Origin: Muraenolepis orangiensis
Lineage: Eukaryota > Chordata > Actinopteri > Gadiformes > Muraenolepididae
DNA length: 64,000 nt
Reading direction: 5' to 3'
Assembly (NCBI GenBank): GCA_027704905.1
Contig: CM051000.1
Coordinates: 13,912,514 to 13,976,513 of the forward strand
Made by a program: the position numbers and the translations under genes
Shown: positions 35,790-45,395 of the stretch, in pieces
Position numbering within the stretch: position 1 is the first letter of the stretch
Layout: every line of letters begins with the position of its first letter
Notes under the pieces: generated by a model
What the model was told of the DNA's origin: nothing
The model's database searches: none
The model's input: the letters and a program-made list of their open reading frames with translations, nothing else

Positions 35790-37880
35790 GCTAGAGACAC
35801 GAGGAGTTAGCCTGGAAGCTAAGAGCTAGAGACATGGGGAGCTAGTCTGGAAACTAGGAGCTAGAGACACGGGGAGCTAGCCTGGAAGCTAGGAGCTGGA
35901 GACACAAGGTGCTAGCCTGGAAACTAGGAACTGAAGACACAGGGAGCTAGCCTGGGAGCTAGGAACTGGAGACACAGGGAGCTAGCCTGGGAGCTATAAA
36001 CAGGAGACACAGGGAGCTAGCCTGGAAGCTAGGAGCTGGAGACACAAGGTGCTAGCCTGGAAGCTAGGAACTGGAGACACAGGGAGCTAGCCTGGAAGCT
36101 AGGAGCTGGAGACACAAGATACTAGCCTGGAAACTAGGAACTGAAGACACATGGAGCTAGCCTGGGAGCTAGGAACTGGAGACACAGGGAGCTAGCCTGG
36201 AAGCTAGGAGCTGGAGACACAAGGTGCTAGCCTGGAAGCTAGGAACTGGAGACACAGGGAGTTAGCCTGGAAGCTAAGAGCTGGAGACACAGGGAGCTAG
36301 CCTGGAAGCTAGGAGCTGGAGACACAAGGTGCTAGCCTGGAAACTAGGAACTGCAGACACAGGGAGCTAGCCTGGGAGCTAGGTACTGGAGACACAGGGA
36401 GCTAGCCTGGGAGCTAGAAACAGGAGACACAGGGAGCTAGCTTGGAAGCTAGGAGCTGGAGATACAAGGTGCTAGCCTGGAAGCTAGGAACTGGAGACAC
36501 AGGGAGCTAGCCTGGAAGCCAGGAGCTGGAGACACAGGGAGCTAGCCTGGAAGCTAGGAGCTGGAGACACAAGGTGCTAGCCTGGAAGCTAGGAACTGGA
36601 GACACAGGGAGATAGCCTGGAAGCTAGGAGCTGGAGACACAAGGTGCTAGCCTGGAAACTAGGAACTGGAGACACAGGGAGCTAGTCTGGGAGCTAGGAA
36701 CTGGAGACACAGGGAGCTAGCCTGGAAGATAGGAGCTGGAGACACAAGGTGCTAGCCTGGAAGCTAGGAACTGGAGACACAGGGAGCTAGCCTGGAAGCT
36801 AGGAGCTGGAGACACATGGAGCTAGCCTGGAAACTAGGAACTGGAGACACAGGGAGCTAGTCTGGGAACTAGGAACTGGAGACACAGGGAGCTAGCCTGG
36901 GAGCTAGGAACCGGAGACACGAGGAGCTAGCCTGGGAGCTAGGAGCTGGAGACACAGGGAGCTAGCCTGGAAGCTAGGAGCTGGAGACATAGGGAGCTAG
37001 CCTGGGAGCTAGGAACTGGAGACACAGGGAGCTAGCCTGGGAGCTAGGAACTGGAGACAAAGGGAGCTAGCCTGGAAGCTTGGAGCTGGAGACACAAGGT
37101 GCTAGCCTGGAAACTAGGAACTGGAGACACAGGGAGCTAGCCTGGGAGCTCGGAACTGGAGACATAGTGAGCTAGCCTGGGAGCTAGAAACAGGAGACAC
37201 AGGGAGCTAGCCTGGAAGCTAGGAGCTGGAGACACAAGGTGCTAGCCTGGAAGCTAGGAACTTGAGACACAGGGAGCTAGCATGGAAGCTAGGAGCTGGA
37301 GACACAGGGAGCTAGCCTGGAAGCTAGGAGCTAGAGACACAAGGTGCTAGCCTGGAAGCTAGGAACTGGAGACACAGGGAGATAGCCTGGAAGCTAGGAG
37401 CTGGAGACACAAGGTGCTAGCCTGGAAACTAGGAACTGGAGACACAGGAAGCTAGCCTGGGAGCTAGGAACTGGAGACACAGGGAGCTAGCCTGGGAACT
37501 AGGAACAGGAGACACAGGGAGCTAGCCTGGAAGATAGGAGCTGGAGACACAAGGTGCTAGCCTGGAAGCTAGGAACTGGAGACACAGGGAGCTAGCCTGG
37601 AAGTTAGGAGCTGGAGACACACAGAGCTAGCCTGGGAACTAGGAACTGGAGACACAGGGAGCTAGCCTGGGAGCTAGGAACCGGAGACACAAGGAGCTAT
37701 TCTGGGAGCTAGGAACCGGAGACACAAGGAGCTAGCCTGGGAGCTAGGAGCTGGAGACACAGGGAGCTAGCTTGGAAGCTAGGAGCTGGAGACAAAGGGA
37801 GCTAGCCTGGGAGCTTGGAAATGGAGACACGGGAAGCTAGCCTGGAAGCTAGGAGCTGGGGACACAGGGAGCCGGCGTAG
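35790..37880 (+). repeat. 35-bp minisatellite array, about 60 units
   Basis: Tandem units approximating GAGACACAGGGAGCTAGCCT plus GGAAGCTAGGAGCTG, total 35 bp. Consecutive CCTGG words sit at 35951, 35986 and 36021, confirming the period. Units vary at set positions: GGGAGCT or AAGGTGCT, GGAAGCT or GGGAGCT or GGAAACT, GAGCTG or GAACTG. The variants alternate in blocks, suggesting higher-order units of two to five monomers. Each unit also holds short internal palindromes around AGCT and CTAG. No open frame runs through it. Confidence 0.95.
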
Positions 37881-38002
37881 TTACGGAGTAGGTAAAACGA
37901 CTACCTGGCGTAACTCGGATGGTGTCCCGCTCCATGCTTCTGGGTTCCCGGCTTGGCTCATTTTAGGCTTGACCATTCTGTTAGGACCCAACGAGACCGG
38001 CG

Positions 38003-38200
38003 AGCCAAATGTGCCAGAGAACCCATAAGAAAAGACAGGACACCCAAAACAACGGACAATGGCTTTACTGAAAACTTCAATTTACACAAAAATAACAGGG
38101 TAGGATTGGATAGGTTACGAGGTACACGGGGAGATGGTCCAGAGGGTGGAACGCGGAGAGGGTCCTTGGGGCGAGGGGGAGGGGGTTGGACGTGACATAG
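38003..38200 (+). repeat. Right flanking direct repeat of minisatellite block
   Basis: Second copy of the ~200-bp repeat at 35425-35640. It is followed by a different short tandem array at 38266-38415. It is preceded by TGTTAGGACCCAACG, which the left copy lacks. Confidence 0.85.
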
Positions 38201-38259
38201 TCGGAGCTGGAGACAACGGTACTCGAGCAGGAGGGAGCCATATGGTTCTCAGTGAACTC

Positions 38260-38420
38260 GCCCCCGACGTCGGTCTTCGGCAGTAGGTCCTCATGGATAT
38301 CGCCCCCGACATCGGTCTTCGACAGATGGTTCCCAACGGTCTCGCCCCAACGTTGGTCTTCGTCAGGATGGTTCTCGGTAAGGTGGTGGTCAAGCCCCGA
38401 CGTCGGTCTTCGACAGCCTT
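38260..38420 (+). repeat. Four-unit ~42-bp tandem repeat
   Basis: The word GACGTCGGTCTTCG or a close variant begins at 38266, 38308, 38349 and 38399. A single copy ends the left flanking repeat at 35618-35634, so the word expanded only on the right side. Confidence 0.8.
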
Positions 38421-38449
38421 AAGTAGGGTAAATCTTACCCAAAATACGT

Positions 38450-39594
38450 AATTTCCCCCCCTTTTTGCTTCCCCATCTCTTGTCATGTTTTTCCCATATC
38501 TCCTGTCAAGTGTATTTAATCTCTTTCCTGCTTGCACACTTTGGGTAAGACATGGTTACTTTTTCAAAGATTGCGTGAAAAACTATTTTTGACAAAAAGT
38601 GAAAAATACGTAATGATCCGACCTTATTGCTTTTTTGACCATTTCGCTCATGTTTCACCCATATCTCCTGATAATTGTATCCAATCTCTTTCACTCTTCC
38701 AACAAAGAATTTGCACACTAGGGCTTAGACACAGTTATGTGTTTAAAAGATTGTGGTAAAGAATATTTTTGACCAAAAGTGAAAAAAAAACATTCACAAT
38801 CTTGTCATGTTTCTTCCATATCTCCTCTCAAGTTTATCCAATCTCTTTCACACTTGCACACATGGGTCAAGACATGGTTACTTTTTTTAAATCATTGTGT
38901 GAAAAAACGTATAGATCCTAATTTATTGCTTATTGACCATTTCTGTCATGTTTCTCCCATATCTCCTGTCAGGTTTATCCAATCCCTTTAAACACTTTCT
39001 GCACACTTTGGGTAAGTTATGGTTACATTTTCAAGTGAAGTTTCTTCAATCTCTTACAAACTTGCAACCCAGCTTTGGCATACATGGGTACTACATAACC
39101 ATGGTAAGACATGGTTACTTTTCAAAAGATTGAGTGAAAAACTATTTTTGACCAAAAATGAAAAAAACGTAATTGTCCCCCTGATATTTTTTTCACCATT
39201 TCTGTCATGTTTCTCCCATATCTCCTGTCAAGTTTAGCCAATCTCTTTCACGCTTACACACTTTGGGTAAGTCATAGTTACATTTTTTTAATTATTGTGT
39301 GAAAAAAAGGAAATGATCCCTTACAGTATGCTTTTTCAACAATTTCGGTCAATTTCATATTTCACTTATATCTCCTGTCAAGTTGTTCCAATCTCTTGCA
39401 ACATTTTAACCCAGCGTTGGCACACTTGTGGTAAGACATTTCACTAACTCACTTAAAAGATTGTGTGAAAAAAACGTAATGTTCCCCTAATGGCTTTTCA
39501 CAATTCTTGTAATTTCTCTTCCATATCTCCTCTCAAGTTTATCCAATCTCTTTCACAATTGCACAAGTGGGGTGAGATATGGTTACATTGTTTT
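38450..39594 (+). repeat. Degenerate satellite, left block
   Basis: Tandem units of roughly 145-170 bp share, in order: TCATGTTTCTCCCATATCTC, CTGTCAAGTTTATCCAATCT, CTTTCACACTTGCACACTT, GGGTAAGACATGGTTACTTTT, ATTGTGTGAAAAA and CGTAATGATCCC. The CATATCTCCT word recurs near 38493, 38660, 38817, 38958, 39217, 39366 and 39522. Units are well diverged, with some partial ones. The array is interrupted at 39594 by the copia element and resumes at 44433. The short frames in it are not genes. Confidence 0.85.
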
Positions 39595-39872
39595 TGTTAA
39601 GTGTAAGTGTTAATATGTCTGTATGTAACTGCACTATAACTGTTCCGCAGTAAGAGGGCGCTATAGGCGTAAGGAGGCGCAGCTATTGTAGCTGACGTCA
39701 GGTGTCAGATATAAGGGATTGTTCCCCCCCCTTCTATCTCTCTCTCTCTAGCTCTCACGGAGAGCGGGTCAAGTGGTGCAATGCATATATGGAAATAAAC
39801 CACGCCAGTTAAGGCTAAATAAGACCTCGTCGTCATGACTGGTTTCTTGCTGCACATGTGACTCTGTCAACA
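39595..39872 (+). repeat. Copia 5' LTR (278 bp)
   Basis: Starts TGTTAAGTG and ends TCAACA. It contains a CT-rich run, a TATATGGAAATAAACC stretch (AATAAA at about 39793) and ATAAGACC. It includes pol II-like promoter and polyadenylation words expected of an LTR. Confidence 0.94.
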
Positions 39873-39887
39873 GGTTATGGGCCCAGA
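39873..39887 (+). promoter_or_regulatory. Primer binding site, initiator tRNA-Met anticodon arm
   Basis: Directly after the 5' LTR comes GGTTATGGGCCCAG. This is complementary to the anticodon stem-loop (CTGGGCCCATAACC) of eukaryotic initiator tRNA-Met, not to a tRNA 3' end. Drosophila copia is known to prime from a 5' half-molecule of initiator tRNA-Met at this same region, so the same mechanism is inferred here. Confidence 0.85.
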
Positions 39888-39988
39888 TCACGTAAGAGCA
39901 AAAGAACGATAGGTAGTTAGCTGAAAAGTGTAGGCCAGTTTAGCGGCGGGAGAACCGCGTGACACTAAAGCTAAGCTACAACCAAAAG

Positions 39989-42900
39989 ATGGCGACCAGA
40001 GGCAGAAGCAAGTGGCCCACGTTTGACGGAAGGGCAGAAGAATACGAGCTCTGGGAAGAGCGGATGTTGTGCTGTATGCACGGATTGGGGCTGAAAAAGA
40101 CAATTTTGACGGGCCTCACGGGAGACATAACGGAGGCCGCGCAAGCCCTGGATACTAAGCTGAACGCCGACGCATACTGCGAGCTAGCACCACTCCTAGA
40201 CAACACAAGCTTGGGGCTGATATTCCGGGACACAAAGGACAAAGGCCGAGAGAGTCTAAAAGTGTTAAGAGAACACTACATCGGCAAAGGTAGGCCCCGG
40301 ATTGTATCCCTGTATATAACATTGACCGCGCTGAAGAAAGCTAGCACAGAGACCGTGACTGAATACGTCATCAGGGCGGAGCAGATCATCACTGCGCTCA
40401 AAAGTGCAGGAGAAGCACCGAGTGATGGACTAATGATGGCGATGGTTATGAGGGGACTACCGGAGATGTATAAACCGTTCACACTGTTGGTGACGCACGG
40501 TTCAGCGGACATGTCGCTGGGGGAGTTCAAGGCCAAGTTGCGGAACTTCGAGGCCTCAGAAGACTCAGACCCGGTCGCCGAGGAGGCGGGAGAAAGGGTA
40601 ATGAAGGCCCGGGCAGCGCCAAAGAAAAAGACCGGACCCCCGACGGAGATGGCGTGTTGGCGTTGTGGAGAAAAGGGTCACCGAAAGGATAACTGCACAA
40701 AAACTGTTTGGTGTAGTTTCTGCAAAACTTCGGGACACGCAGACAGAGTGTGTAGAAAGAAGCGCGAACAGAGCGCTCGGTACGCGCACGTGCAAGATGG
40801 CGGCTGTGGACAAGATGGCGGCAGCGGTGGACGTGAGGCGAGTCGAGACGACGCCCGGAGAGGAGCGGGGAAAGAGGACTTCACCTTCGGGGCGCAGACA
40901 GCATACGCCAGCCGGTCAGCGCAGCAGCAGCAGGCCCAAAGGAAGGGACTGATCGTGGACACAGGTGCGTCGTCCCACATTATCAACGACAGGAGCCGAT
41001 TCAAGAACTTTGACAGCACCTTCGAGCCGGAGAGACACAGCATGGAGCTGGCAGACGGGAAGCGCACTTTCGGGTTGGCGCACGGGAGAGGAGACGCACA
41101 GGTATGCCTCATAGACAGTGAGGGGCGCCGGTGTACAGTGACGTTGAAGAACGCCCTCTACATACCCTCGTTCCCCCAAGAACTATTCTCTGTAAAATCT
41201 GCTACTGCAAATGGTGCCAAGGTGTTCTTCAATGAAGGTAACGATGTTCTTGTGAAGCCTGACGGTACGAGATTTAACATTGAGGTGTACAAGAGAATGT
41301 ATTATCTACAAACAGAATGTAATGAAAATGATGTGTGTAATGTCAGTCATGATATTCAGACATGGCATGAGATCATGGGTCATTGTAATTACGAGGACAT
41401 ACTGAAGCTGCAGGCGGTAACAGTAGGCATGCACATTAACGGTGAAAAGCATAGACCTAACAAAGAATGTGATGTGTGTATAAAGGGAAAGTTCACTCAA
41501 ACAAGGAACAGAGGTCCCACAGAAAAAGTAAAGACACCACTTGAGCTAGTTAACACAGATCTAGCCGGCCCAGTGAATAATGAGTCCATAGGCGGCTTTA
41601 AATATATGCAGTCTTTCACAGATGTGTGTACAGGGGCAGTGTTTGTCTACTTTCTCAAAGCAAAGAGTGACGCACTTCAGGCCACAGAGAAATTCCTTGC
41701 AGATGTGGCTCCGTATGGCAGCGTAAAGTGCCTGAGGTCCGACAACGGAACAGAGTTCACAAATAGAGAGTTTCAGTCACTGCTGAGAAGGAACAAGATC
41801 AGACACGAGACGTCCTGTCCTTACTCCCCGCACCAAAACGGGATAGCTGAGAGGGAAGGGCGCACTCTCTTCGAAATGGCTAGGTGTAAGCTAATAGACG
41901 GTAACTTACCTAAGAGTCTATGGCATTATGCGGTCCAAGAAGCAGCTTACACTAGAAATCGGTGTTTTAACAAGCACACGGGCACCACCCCATATACAGC
42001 ACTGACAGGAAAAAGGTGTGATCTAGCCAGGATGCACAAGTTTGGGTCAGTATGTTATGCTTACCAACAGGACAGAGGAAAACTCGAGTCCAGGTGTGAG
42101 AAAGGACTTTTTGTAGGGCATGACAAGGGCAGCCCCGCTTTTCTAGTCTATTATCCCGGTAAGGGGAAAGTGCAAAAGCACAGATTAGTAAAGTTTGTCA
42201 CAAAGACAACATGTGAGAACGAGACACAGACACAGGAGCCAGAGCTGGACTCCAGAATAGGGTGTGAGAAAAGAGAGACGCCACAGCCTAGTGTACTGAG
42301 CACAGACATGGAGACAGACGGTCAACAGCCACCGGAGGATGATGGCGAGAAGCACCCTAGGGTGACGCCACGTGCCTCATGCAGTGGGAGATATCCCCCC
42401 CGGGAACATAAACCCCCAAAGTATCTGAAAGACTATGCCCAGAGAGAAAGTGACGAGGATGACAGTACACTTACCAGTATAGATTACTGCTACAGAGTAG
42501 TGAGTGGTGTACCTCAGACCTTTAAAGAGGCCATGATATCCCCTGAGTCAGGAAAATGGGAGAGAGCGATGGATGAGGAGATGAGGTCCCTGGAGGACAA
42601 TCATACTTTTACTCTAACAAAGTTACCCGAGGGTAGACAAGCAGTGGGAGGCAAGTGGGTGTACTCAATCAAGGAGGGTATTGAAGGGCACGACAGGTAC
42701 AAGGCCAGGTTTGTAGCTAAAGGCTACAGTCAGAGGGAAGGAATAGACTACGGTGAGACATTCTCCCCTACAGCTAATCTGACCAGTGTACGGGTAGTTA
42801 TGCAGAAGGCAGCCGAAGACGACTTGATTTTACACCAGATGGATGTGAAGACAGCCTACCTGCACGCACCCATTGACAGGGACATATATATGGAACAACC

Positions 42901-44044
42901 TGAAGGTTACGAGAAGAAAGGAGGGAAGCTAGTATGTAAGCTACAAAAATCCATTTACGGCCTGAAACAGTCTGGGCGAAATTGGAACGAGATGCTTCAT
43001 ACATGTCTAATCGAAGACCACTTCATACAGAACCCAGTAGACCCCTGTGTTTACACAAAGGAGTCAAAAGAGGCAGGGAAAGTGATAATTGTGATTTGGG
43101 TGGATGATTTGATCATCGCAGCAGACAACACTAGAAACCTAGAGCAGGTGAAAGGTATGCTCTCCACCAGATTCAAGATGAAGGACCTGGGCAGGTTAAA
43201 ACATTTCCTAGGCATGGACTTCGAACAGTCTGCCAGTTGTGTAAAAATATCCCAGAAGAGATATGTGGAAAAGATCCTGAATCGTTTTGACATGCAGGAG
43301 TGTAGAACTAGGGAAACACCATGTGATCAAAAGCTAGACTACAATGAGGATGCACAAAAATTTACGGATGTAAAAATGTATAGAGAAGCTGTAGGCAGCC
43401 TCATTTATTTGACAACATGTACTCGCCCTGACCTATGTTTTGTAGTGAGTAAGCTATCACAGCATTTTGCTGATCCCACAGAAGAGCACTGGATTACAGC
43501 AAAACATGTTTTCCGTTATCTCAAAGGTACAGCAGATAAAGAGTTATGTTTCAGAAAAAGCAGCGAGGGCTTAGGGCTTCAAGCCTATAGTGACGCAGAT
43601 TGGGCGGCGGACGCCACAGACAGGAGAAGTACCACGGGGTATTGTGTGAGTATGGCTACAGACAGCTCACTGGTTTCATGGAAAACAAAGAAACAGCCCA
43701 CAGTGGCACTATCAACCTGTGAAGCCGAATATATGGCTCTAGCCTTGACAATACAGGAATGTATTTATCTGGAACAACTGCTCGAAGGAATGGATACCTA
43801 TGGATATAGGAAAACTGTTGTTTATGAGGACAACCAGGGAACCATTGCACTTGCCAGAAACCCTGTGTGCCGACAGAGGTGTAAACATGTGGATATAAAA
43901 TATCACTTCATCAGATCTGTCATCAGAGAAGAAAGGATGACACTGGTTTACTGTCCTACAGATGACATGGTGGCAGACGCTATGACCAAGCCGGTCTCCA
44001 AACTGAAATTGAAAAAATTTGCAGGGGTCATGTTCGGTGTGTAA
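39989..44044 (+). CDS. Gag-Pol polyprotein of copia element
   Basis: A single frame of 1351 codons. The ATG at 39989 is the first in frame; the frame is open ten codons upstream only from a GTG. Gag begins WPTFDGRAEEYELWEERM. Two CCHC knuckles, CWRCGEKGHRKDNC (223-236) and CSFCKTSGHADRVC (about 242-255), follow it. Protease is VDTGASSH (D324). Integrase has a zinc domain (WHEIMGH, H460; CDVCIKG, C494) and catalytic D524, D585 and E621, with 35 residues between the last two. RT has FVAKGYSQREGIDYGETFSP, QMDVKTAYLHAPI and WVDDLI (D1039, D1040). RNase H has YSDADWA (D1202), STCEAEYMAL and YEDNQG, then the terminal MTKPVSKLK. Every catalytic residue expected is present. No frameshift separates gag from pol. 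Confidence 0.95.
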   Translation: MATRGRSKWPTFDGRAEEYELWEERMLCCMHGLGLKKTILTGLTGDITEAAQALDTKLNADAYCELAPLLDNTSLGLIFRDTKDKGRESLKVLREHYIGKGRPRIVSLYITLTALKKASTETVTEYVIRAEQIITALKSAGEAPSDGLMMAMVMRGLPEMYKPFTLLVTHGSADMSLGEFKAKLRNFEASEDSDPVAEEAGERVMKARAAPKKKTGPPTEMACWRCGEKGHRKDNCTKTVWCSFCKTSGHADRVCRKKREQSARYAHVQDGGCGQDGGSGGREASRDDARRGAGKEDFTFGAQTAYASRSAQQQQAQRKGLIVDTGASSHIINDRSRFKNFDSTFEPERHSMELADGKRTFGLAHGRGDAQVCLIDSEGRRCTVTLKNALYIPSFPQELFSVKSATANGAKVFFNEGNDVLVKPDGTRFNIEVYKRMYYLQTECNENDVCNVSHDIQTWHEIMGHCNYEDILKLQAVTVGMHINGEKHRPNKECDVCIKGKFTQTRNRGPTEKVKTPLELVNTDLAGPVNNESIGGFKYMQSFTDVCTGAVFVYFLKAKSDALQATEKFLADVAPYGSVKCLRSDNGTEFTNREFQSLLRRNKIRHETSCPYSPHQNGIAEREGRTLFEMARCKLIDGNLPKSLWHYAVQEAAYTRNRCFNKHTGTTPYTALTGKRCDLARMHKFGSVCYAYQQDRGKLESRCEKGLFVGHDKGSPAFLVYYPGKGKVQKHRLVKFVTKTTCENETQTQEPELDSRIGCEKRETPQPSVLSTDMETDGQQPPEDDGEKHPRVTPRASCSGRYPPREHKPPKYLKDYAQRESDEDDSTLTSIDYCYRVVSGVPQTFKEAMISPESGKWERAMDEEMRSLEDNHTFTLTKLPEGRQAVGGKWVYSIKEGIEGHDRYKARFVAKGYSQREGIDYGETFSPTANLTSVRVVMQKAAEDDLILHQMDVKTAYLHAPIDRDIYMEQPEGYEKKGGKLVCKLQKSIYGLKQSGRNWNEMLHTCLIEDHFIQNPVDPCVYTKESKEAGKVIIVIWVDDLIIAADNTRNLEQVKGMLSTRFKMKDLGRLKHFLGMDFEQSASCVKISQKRYVEKILNRFDMQECRTRETPCDQKLDYNEDAQKFTDVKMYREAVGSLIYLTTCTRPDLCFVVSKLSQHFADPTEEHWITAKHVFRYLKGTADKELCFRKSSEGLGLQAYSDADWAADATDRRSTTGYCVSMATDSSLVSWKTKKQPTVALSTCEAEYMALALTIQECIYLEQLLEGMDTYGYRKTVVYEDNQGTIALARNPVCRQRCKHVDIKYHFIRSVIREERMTLVYCPTDDMVADAMTKPVSKLKLKKFAGVMFGV

Positions 44045-44141
44045 AATATTGCCTGTTATGTAATATTGACCGCCATGTTCTTTTGATGTTTTGAATTGTT
44101 ATTTTTTCTTGGAAAAGTTGTACAGTATACACGTCATTCAT

Positions 44142-44150
44142 AAGTGGGAG
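44142..44150 (+). promoter_or_regulatory. Polypurine tract
   Basis: AAGTGGGAG immediately precedes the TG of the 3' LTR, a usual copia-type polypurine tract. Confidence 0.85.
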
Positions 44151-44427
44151 TGTTAAGTGTAAGTGTTAATATGTCTGTATGTAACTGCACTATAACTGTT
44201 CCGCAGTAAGAGGGCGCTATAGGCGTAAGGAGGCGCAGCTATTGTAGCTGACGTCAGGTGTCAGATATAAGGGATTGTTCCCCCCCTTCTATCTCTCTCT
44301 CTCTAGCTCTCACGGAGAGCGGGTCAAGTGGTGCAATGCATATATGGAAATAAACCACGCCAGTTAAGGCTAAATAAGACCTCGTCGTCATGACTGGTTT
44401 CTTGCTGCACATGTGACTCTGTCAACA
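44151..44427 (+). repeat. Copia 3' LTR (277 bp)
   Basis: Matches the 5' LTR except for one fewer C at about 44280. The flanking GTTTT (44428-44432) is the target duplication. Confidence 0.94.
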
Positions 44428-44432
44428 GTTTT

Positions 44433-45395
44433 AATGATTGTGGAAAAAAACGTAATGGTCACCTCTTATTGCTTTTTGACAATTTCTTTAATGTTTCTCC
44501 CATATCTCCTTTTAAGTTTATGCAATCTCTTTTAACACTTGCAATCCGCTTTGGCACAATTGGGGTAAGTCATGGTTCATTTTTGGATTTTTGTGTGAAA
44601 AACTTTTTTTGACCAAAAGTGAAAAAGAAAATGGTCTCCCTTATCTTTTTTCACCATTTCTTTCATGTTTCTTCCATATCTCCTGTCAAGTTTATCCGAT
44701 CTCTTTCACGCTTGAACACTTTGGTTAAGACATGGTTCCATTTTTTTTATTATTGTGTGAAAAAACGTAATGATCCCACCTTATTGCTTATTGGACCATT
44801 TCTGTCATGTTTCTCCGATATCTCCTGTCAAGGTTATTTTTTCTCTTGCAAAATGTAAACCCAGCTTTGGCAAACTTGGGTTAAGTAATGGTTACATTTT
44901 CTAAATTATTGTGTGAAAAAACGTGAAAAAACGTGAACAAATTTTCCCGTTATCGCTTTTCATGTTTCTGCCATATCTCCTGTCAAGCATCTCTTTCACG
45001 CTTGCATACTTCCAGTAAGACATGGTTACCTTTTTAAATATGGTTACATTTTTGTCAGGTTTCTCCTATATCTCCTGTCAAGTTGATCTGATCTCTTGAA
45101 AACTTGCATCCCACTTTTGTTACACTTGTGTAATACATCTTTTGAACGTTTTTTTGGAGCAACAGTGAAAAAAACGAAATGTTCTCCCCTCTTATCATAT
45201 TTTGGATAATTTCTGTAATGTTTCTCCCACATATCCTGTCAAGTTTATTCAATCCCTTTTCACGCTTGCAACCCAGCTTTGGTACAAGTCATGGTTACAT
45301 TTTCAAAACTATTGTATGAAAAAACCATGTTCCCCCCTTAATCACTTTAATTCTTGTCATGTGTCTCCCATACCTCTTACTTTATGGTGTACCAG
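44433..45395 (+). repeat. Degenerate satellite, right block
   Basis: Continuation of the array at 38450-39594. The CATATCTCCT-type word recurs near 44501, 44674, 44818, 44971, 45068, 45228 and 45370, with the same order of flanking words. The last unit decays into single-copy DNA near 45395. With the copia element removed, the two blocks form about 2.1 kb of continuous array. Confidence 0.85.

Larger units (their letters stand above)
39595..44427 (+). mobile_element. Complete Ty1/copia retrotransposon
   Basis: A full-length element of 4833 bp. It has LTRs at 39595-39872 and 44151-44427 with TGTTAAG...TCAACA ends, identical by eye except for one C in a C-run (eight against seven). The target duplication GTTTT occurs at 39590-39594 and 44428-44432. 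It has a primer site next to the 5' LTR, a polypurine tract next to the 3' LTR, and one Gag-Pol frame in between in the order Gag, protease, integrase, RT, RNase H. There is no env. Copia elements are uncommon in vertebrates but known from fish and amphibians. The near-identical LTRs and intact frame imply recent insertion, into an old satellite array. Confidence 0.95.

Noticed and set aside
35790..37880. CRISPR-like array
   Set aside because: Units are contiguous with no unique spacers, and the genome is a vertebrate. It is a minisatellite.
35425..38200. LTR retrotransposon with the ~200-bp direct repeats as LTRs
   Set aside because: The repeats do not share TG...CA ends. The left copy lacks the TGTTAGG start, and there is no primer site, polypurine tract or target duplication.
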